DNA of 21,005 nucleotides, from assembly GCA_964415785.1 (NCBI GenBank), contig CAYQBU010000054.1:1-21005 (forward strand). The letters run 5' to 3'. Positions 16,493-21,005 of the stretch are shown here, one piece after another; the first letter of the stretch is position 1, and each line of letters opens with the position of its first letter. A model generated the notes under the pieces. That model did no database searches, was not told the DNA's origin, and saw nothing but the letters and a program-made list of their open reading frames with translations. This DNA comes from SLJM01 sp964415785 (GTDB taxonomy: Bacteria > Myxococcota_A > Bradymonadia > Bradymonadales > Bradymonadaceae). Both the position numbers and the translations under genes were made by a program.

Positions 16493-18505
16493 TTAGGCCT
16501 CCAGGAGACCTTGAAACGCCGTTTCGCCAATGATCTCGATGGTGGAGCCCTCGGCGTTGTAGCGCTCTGCTTTCTTTAATTTATTGGTGCGCCAGCCCTC
16601 GTCGAATTTTTCCATGTCCGCATCTCCCATTACCAGATAGTCCAGGCTCTTGATGACCGAGGAGGGGCATTGGCCACCGCGTCTTTTTACGGCGTCCTTG
16701 GCTTCGCTTCGGGTCATGTCTTCCATGCGGCCTGTAAAGAGGACTTTTTTGTCGGCCAGAGGACTCCCCTGGATCTGAGGGGAGTCATCGTCGTCGGTGT
16801 CTGGGTACTCCAGGTCCATGGCGTCGAGGAGTTGGTCGATGAGGTGGGAGTGGGCGTCGAGCCCGTCGGTGACTTTCTGGGCGATGACCTCGCCGATGGT
16901 GTGAATGTCGCAGAGGTCTTCCGCGCTGGCGTTGCGGATGGCGTCGAGGGAGTCAAAATTGGCGACCAGCAATTTGGCCACGTGGTGGCTCAATTCGTCG
17001 ATACCCAGGGCTCGCAAAAAGGGGCGGACATCACTGGACTTGGACCGTTCGATGCGCCGGATTTGTTTGGAAGCCGTCTTTTCACCCACGCGCTCCAGGG
17101 GGAGCATGTCTTCGACGCTGAGGGCGAAGAAGTCCGGGGGCTCGGTGACCAGCTCGCGATCGTAGAGTTGCTGGAGCAATTTTGGACCAAAGCCCTTGAT
17201 GTCGAGTTCGGTGACGAAGTGTCGCAATTTCTGGATCTGGGCGCTGCGGCAGTCACTGCCGTGATCGGCGACGAGAACGTCGCTTTCACGACGGGTGGCC
17301 GCCCCGCAGCCGGGGCAGCTCTCCGGAGGCACAACCAGGGTATGGCCGTGCTCCAAGACCTCTTCGAGGTTGGGGATGACGCCGCCGCGTCGGCGCATTT
17401 TGACCCGAGCCCCCAGCGTCAGGCCCTGCTCTCCGCCGAGGTGCTCCATGATGGCCAGATTGTGGAGGCTGACCCGGGAGACCATGGCGCCGGAGAGCTC
17501 GACGGGATCGACGATACCCACGGGGTTGATGGCACCGGTTCGCGACACACTCCACTGGACCTCGCGCAGCACACTCTCGCCGGCGTCCCCGCGGAATTTG
17601 TAGGCCAGCGCATACCGGGGATGATGGGCGGTGTGGCCCATGCGCGACTGTTCGTCGGTGCGATTGACCTTGAAGACGACTCCATCGGTCTCGTAGGCCA
17701 GCGAGGGACGCTGCTCAGAGATGGAGTCGTAGACTTTTTGGCCCTCATCGCGGGGGACTAATTGATGATCGGGGATGTCGAACCCCAGAGAGTCCATCAT
17801 CTCCAGCTTTTCGCGCTCCGTGGCCAGCTCGATGCCCAGAAGTTCAAAGCCGAAAAATGAGATCTGATAGCGGGCGGTCTCCTGGGGATCATCGCGTTTG
17901 AGCGCGCCGGCGGTGAGGTTGCGGGGGTTGGCATAGTCGTGCTGGAAATCCTTTTGAAAGACGGCGATAGGCATGACGGCCTCACCGCGCACTTCGATGC
18001 CGGAGTCGTCGGCCTCGGGAGGCAGATCGATGGAGTGAGGGATATTGGCGATGCGCTTGGCCTGCTCGGTCATCACCTCGCCGACATCTCCGGAGCCGCG
18101 GGTGGCGGCGATGCTCAGGTCGCCGTTGGCGTCGTAGCGAAGGGAAGCAGCGACGCCGTCGATCTTGGGGGTCACCAGGGCTAGCCCCTCGAATTTATCG
18201 TACCATTTGAGGAGGGTCTCTTCCACGTAGCATTTGTCGAGAGAGAGCATGGGCGGGTCGTGGGCCACCTTCTCCGTTTCGTCGTCCATAATGTCGATGT
18301 CGGCACCGGCGGGACCGATCTCATCGAGGACCGCTGAGTCGGGGGCGAGGGTGCGCAGCGTCTCGACGAGACGATCGAAGTCCGGGTCGCTGATTTCGGG
18401 GTCGTCATCGATCCAATACTTGCGGTTGTGGTAGCGCACCGCATCTTCCAGTTCATCGACGCTAAGGGTGTCCCAGTTTGACGGGTTTATGGCGGTAGTC
18501 GACAT
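16493..18505 (-). CDS. ligA: NAD-dependent DNA ligase, divergent
   Basis: A 670-residue protein with the full LigA layout: Ia domain (1-65), adenylation domain with nucleophile K114 in TPKIDG, EVRGE and ETDGVVFKVN, OB fold (WSVSRTGAINPVG), zinc finger, helix-hairpin-helix region (KGFGPKLLQQL, LERVGEKTAS) and C-terminal BRCT (KKVLFTGRMEDMTRSEAK). It seals nicks using NAD+. Several positions differ from the canonical enzyme: the Tyr-His pair of domain Ia is Y30-W31; the Tyr of YDxL is F43; the Glu two residues before the nucleophile is T112; TRGDG is TRGSG (S138); and the third zinc ligand is H415 rather than Cys (C397, C400, H415, C419). The start is supported by GAGGA about 11 nt upstream. 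It may be a specialised paralogue or simply the ligase of a divergent lineage. Confidence 0.9.
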   Translation of the reverse strand: MSTTAINPSNWDTLSVDELEDAVRYHNRKYWIDDDPEISDPDFDRLVETLRTLAPDSAVLDEIGPAGADIDIMDDETEKVAHDPPMLSLDKCYVEETLLKWYDKFEGLALVTPKIDGVAASLRYDANGDLSIAATRGSGDVGEVMTEQAKRIANIPHSIDLPPEADDSGIEVRGEAVMPIAVFQKDFQHDYANPRNLTAGALKRDDPQETARYQISFFGFELLGIELATEREKLEMMDSLGFDIPDHQLVPRDEGQKVYDSISEQRPSLAYETDGVVFKVNRTDEQSRMGHTAHHPRYALAYKFRGDAGESVLREVQWSVSRTGAINPVGIVDPVELSGAMVSRVSLHNLAIMEHLGGEQGLTLGARVKMRRRGGVIPNLEEVLEHGHTLVVPPESCPGCGAATRRESDVLVADHGSDCRSAQIQKLRHFVTELDIKGFGPKLLQQLYDRELVTEPPDFFALSVEDMLPLERVGEKTASKQIRRIERSKSSDVRPFLRALGIDELSHHVAKLLVANFDSLDAIRNASAEDLCDIHTIGEVIAQKVTDGLDAHSHLIDQLLDAMDLEYPDTDDDDSPQIQGSPLADKKVLFTGRMEDMTRSEAKDAVKRRGGQCPSSVIKSLDYLVMGDADMEKFDEGWRTNKLKKAERYNAEGSTIEIIGETAFQGLLEA

Positions 18506-18696
18506 GGGAAAGGCGTCCTCGTGAAGGGCCAGAAATGGGTCGGTTTAGTCTCCGCCCCGTTTATGCACGGTGGACGCCGGATGCGCAAACCCGGAGTACA
18601 GGTCTCGCGGGATGGTTTGGGGTGTGAAAAGGGCTGCGGCCTATGTTAATTTGTGCAACGTAGAAAAAATTTAATTCTTCGATAGGTTGTACCCCT
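18506..18696. other. Divergent promoter region between ligA and the Cys-rich lipoprotein unit
   Basis: A 191-bp region. An AT-rich stretch at about 18640-18690 contrasts with the GC-rich surroundings and probably holds the rightward promoter. TTGTGC at 18651 could be a -35 box, but no good -10 lies at the proper distance, so I do not assign one. Nothing else was recognised. Confidence 0.4.
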
Positions 18697-18801
18697 ATGG
18701 ACTTCAATTCGGAGAGGCCCCTTCAGGACGGCATCGAGACCGATGTGCCGTCGCTATTGTCGGAGGTCAAAGCTAGAATCGGCGCTTGCGGTGTGTCATG
18801 A
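18697..18801 (+). CDS. Possible 34-residue ORF coupled to the lipoprotein gene
   Basis: ATG at 18697 opens a frame of 34 codons (MDFNSERPLQDGIETDVPSL...) that ends in TGA at 18799-18801. That stop overlaps the lipoprotein ATG (18798) as ATGA, the classic arrangement for termination-reinitiation. The lipoprotein lacks a good ribosome binding site, which fits coupling. The peptide has no signal sequence or recognised motif and its own ribosome binding site (AGG about 10 nt upstream) is weak. It may be a translated leader rather than a functional protein. Confidence 0.45.
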   Translation: MDFNSERPLQDGIETDVPSLLSEVKARIGACGVS

Positions 18802-21005
18802 GACGCTTTTTTGCAATGATCGGAACGATTTGGTTAGCGGCCCTGTTTGCGTCGGCGCTCTCGGGCTGCAGCCTTGCCGATGACGCGGAGTGCCAGAGTG
18901 ACTCTGACTGCGCGAGTGGAGAGAGCTGTATTGGTGGCGGCGTATTCGTCAGTGATGGCGTCTGCCTGGCCGACGATTTTGGGTCGGAATTAGAAGACCC
19001 CAATAATCAGGCGCCCAACAATACAAACAACCAGGAGCCGGACCCCAATAACCAGACGCCCAACAATACAAATAATCAGGAGCCGGATCCCAATCAGTTG
19101 GATTGCGATCCCGGTCTGACGGCCTGCGATGGGCAGTGCCTGGATACCATGGAGGATGTTGAGCACTGTGGGACGTGCGGAAATGACTGCGAGGCGCCCG
19201 AAGACGGGGAGGCCCAGTGTAGCGACGGGACCTGCGACTTTGTTTGTGATGGAGGCTACGATCGCTGCGATGAGGGGTGCGTCGATACGGAGAGCGACGC
19301 CGACCACTGTGGCGATTGTGGAATGCCCTGCGGTGACAACGAGGTCTGCGCCGGAGGTGAGTGCGGGCCGCCGGACTGCGGAGACGGCGAAGAATTTTGC
19401 GACGGGCAATGCGTGGAGACGGATACCAATGTGGATCACTGCGGGGGCTGCGGGCAGGACTGCAACGCGATCATCGAGGGCGCCGAGGCCATTTGCGTCG
19501 GTGGTGGGTGTCAGATCACCTGCATTTCCGACGATGAGACGCTGTGTCCAAGCCAGGAACTGTGCACCGACACTGACGTCGACGATAACAATTGTGGCGA
19601 CTGCGGAGTGGAGTGTGCCGATGAGGAAATGTGCGACGGGGGAAGTTGCGTCTGTGCCCCGGGATTTACGGAGTGCGACGGTGCCTGCGTAAACATCGAC
19701 AACAACCCCAATCACTGCGGGTCCTGCGGCAATGGCTGCAGTGACGTCGAGGTTTGCGTCGACGGCACCTGCGACGATGCCTGCCCTGGCGATCAAAATG
19801 CCTGCGACGGCAGCTGTCACGATCTCAACACCAGCGTCGAGCATTGTCAGGCCTGCGGGGTGAGTTGCGACGCCGAAATCAGCGGGGCCTCACCGTTTTG
19901 CACGCTCGAGGGTTGCGACTACCAATGCGATGAGTCGGGCCTCGAACTCTGTGAAGCCCAAGGTCTTTGCGCTGACCTGGATAACGACGATGAGCATTGC
20001 GGAGGCTGTGGCCAGAGTTGCGAGACTTCCATCAATGGGGCCACGGCGTTTTGCACCGGTGGCCAGTGCGAGGTGGAGTGCAGCGACGATGACGAAGTGC
20101 TGTGCGACGATACCGTCTGCACCGATCTGGAGAGCGATGACCACTGTGGGACCTGTGGCAATACCTGCGGTAGCGATGAGACCTGTTTTGACGGCGATTG
20201 CGTCGATGCCGACGGGTGTGTTCCGGGCCAGACTCCCTTCGGAGGTGGAGAGGGCACGGCCGCAGACCCCTTCCTGATATGCTCCACGGCTCACCTTCAA
20301 TCCATCGGCGATGCACCGATGGCCTCCGATCACTATGCGCTCTACGAGGACCTCGATCTAAGTGGCCTGAGTTGGAATCCTATCGGTGAACAGTCGCAGC
20401 CCTTTTCGGGAATCTTTGATGGAGATGGACACGCGTTGACGGGCTTGTCGATCACGGGAAGCGGCAACTATCAGGGGTTATTTGGCACGGTCGGCCCAGA
20501 TGGGGAGGTGCGCGACCTTCGCGTGCAGGGAGCGACCATCGTGGGGAACCAGCGACTTGGAGTGGTCGCCGGCAGAAGCTATGGGCTCCTGGAAGACCTG
20601 GAGGTGGTCGATGCCACGGTCGACGGAAGTGGATTTCGCATCGGCGGGATTGTCGGCGAGACCAATGACGATGCATTGCTGAAAAATAGCCTGGTGGAGA
20701 GCTCGGAGATCGAGGGAGGCTCACTCTTTGTGGGAGGAGCCGTGGGGCGCGCCGGGGCCGCTCTGGAGTCGATTGAAGTGCTGGCAACCACGGTGGATGG
20801 CGACGAAGCCGCCGGGGGCATCGCCGGCCTGTTGAGAGATTCGCTCGACGACGGGTTGGTCGATGACGCGGTGACCGTTGATGGGGCCAACTTTACGGGA
20901 GGATTGGTTGGCCGGCTCGACGTGGGAAGCATCTCAAATAGCCATTCGGAAGCAACGGTCACCGGTGCCGATGGAAGGGGGGGGTTGGTGGGCTATATGG
21001 TGGAC
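18798..21005 (+). CDS. Large Cys-rich surface lipoprotein: STIG1-like repeats plus GLUG-like repeats (3' cut by edge)
   Basis: Open from ATG 18798 to the window edge, 736 codons so far. The N-terminus MRRFFAMIGTIWLAALFASA ends in a perfect lipobox, LSGC (C24), with Ser at +2. A short Cys cluster follows, then a low-complexity Asn/Pro/Gln spacer (about residues 66-100). Eight repeats of the form HCGxCGxxC span residues about 112-460, each preceded by a CDGxCV-like half. This is the pattern of the STIG1-type family common in myxobacterial exported proteins. From about 475 the sequence changes to a beta-rich, Gly/Val/Asp-rich region (LDLSGLSWNPIGE, FSGIFDGDGHALTGLSI, YQGLFGTVG, GGIVGE, GGLVG) typical of GLUG-type repeats in surface proteins. 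It is probably anchored in the outer membrane and exposed. The partner is unknown. Eight Gs occur near the right edge. Confidence 0.88.
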   Translation, partial: MRRFFAMIGTIWLAALFASALSGCSLADDAECQSDSDCASGESCIGGGVFVSDGVCLADDFGSELEDPNNQAPNNTNNQEPDPNNQTPNNTNNQEPDPNQLDCDPGLTACDGQCLDTMEDVEHCGTCGNDCEAPEDGEAQCSDGTCDFVCDGGYDRCDEGCVDTESDADHCGDCGMPCGDNEVCAGGECGPPDCGDGEEFCDGQCVETDTNVDHCGGCGQDCNAIIEGAEAICVGGGCQITCISDDETLCPSQELCTDTDVDDNNCGDCGVECADEEMCDGGSCVCAPGFTECDGACVNIDNNPNHCGSCGNGCSDVEVCVDGTCDDACPGDQNACDGSCHDLNTSVEHCQACGVSCDAEISGASPFCTLEGCDYQCDESGLELCEAQGLCADLDNDDEHCGGCGQSCETSINGATAFCTGGQCEVECSDDDEVLCDDTVCTDLESDDHCGTCGNTCGSDETCFDGDCVDADGCVPGQTPFGGGEGTAADPFLICSTAHLQSIGDAPMASDHYALYEDLDLSGLSWNPIGEQSQPFSGIFDGDGHALTGLSITGSGNYQGLFGTVGPDGEVRDLRVQGATIVGNQRLGVVAGRSYGLLEDLEVVDATVDGSGFRIGGIVGETNDDALLKNSLVESSEIEGGSLFVGGAVGRAGAALESIEVLATTVDGDEAAGGIAGLLRDSLDDGLVDDAVTVDGANFTGGLVGRLDVGSISNSHSEATVTGADGRGGLVGYMVD
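18996..19097 (+). repeat. 45-bp tandem repeat, about 2.3 copies
   Basis: Units at 18996-19040 and 19041-19085, plus a partial copy at 19086-19097, encode DPNNQxPNNTNNQEP. They form the flexible spacer between the lipid anchor and the Cys-rich repeats. The two full copies differ at a few, mostly synonymous, bases. The unit length is a multiple of three, so copy-number change would lengthen or shorten the spacer in frame. Confidence 0.85.
19131..20190 (+). repeat. Eight coding STIG1-like Cys repeats
   Basis: Protein-level repeats with cores EHCGTCGNDC, DHCGDCGMPC, DHCGGCGQDC, NNCGDCGVEC, NHCGSCGNGC, EHCQACGVSC, EHCGGCGQSC and DHCGTCGNTC, spaced by roughly 40-50 residues. The DNA is diverged between copies, so the array is old rather than a recent amplification. 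Confidence 0.85.

Noticed and set aside
18990..19844. Minus-strand open frame of 284 codons rich in Ala, Val and Ile
   Set aside because: It lies wholly antisense to the Cys repeats, and its hydrophobic look comes from reading GAC/TGC/GGC-type codons backwards. The plus frame has a lipobox and regular Cys motifs.

Overview
The window is GC-rich bacterial chromosome, densely coded on both strands. It holds eleven protein genes that can be read with confidence, two small leader-type ORFs, and no RNA genes, CRISPR array or insertion sequence that I could recognise. The best guess for the organism is a delta-proteobacterium-like lineage in the Myxococcota, possibly Bradymonadales-like. This rests on a Ser/Thr kinase fused to an AAA-type ATPase and TPRs, a Cys-rich lipoprotein built of STIG1-like repeats plus GLUG-type repeats, an inverted REC-histidine kinase hybrid, and acidic Asp/Glu-rich proteins. 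That placement is inference, since no marker gene comparison was possible.

Layout. (1) 1-2677, minus: alaS, nearly complete but cut by the left edge. (2) 2963-5568, plus: a TPR protein, then a secreted or membrane-anchored protein with carboxypeptidase-regulatory-like and PDZ-like segments. The second gene is preceded by a 13-codon ORF with a very strong ribosome binding site and by hairpins. (3) 8313-5558, minus: a small TPR lipoprotein, a 12-segment ABC permease and its ATPase. The ATPase is broken on paper by a run of 10 Ns that looks like a scaffolding artefact. (4) 8312-14948, plus: a tight run of era, der, a 1162-residue kinase/ATPase/TPR protein and a class I SAM methyltransferase, with gaps of 33, 22 and 0 bp. 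(5) 16204-14945, minus: a response regulator-histidine kinase hybrid. (6) 18505-16493, minus: a divergent NAD-dependent DNA ligase. (7) 18697-21005, plus: a 34-codon ORF overlapping by ATGA the start of a large Cys-rich surface lipoprotein that runs off the right edge.

How the genes may work together. The plus-strand run joins two essential ribosome-assembly GTPases (Era for the 30S subunit, Der for the 50S) to a signalling kinase and a methyltransferase of unknown substrate. This is the most system-like arrangement in the window. The minus-strand lipoprotein-permease-ATPase set looks like a self-contained exporter. The ligase departs from the canonical family at several cofactor- and zinc-binding positions, which makes it the most unusual single protein here.
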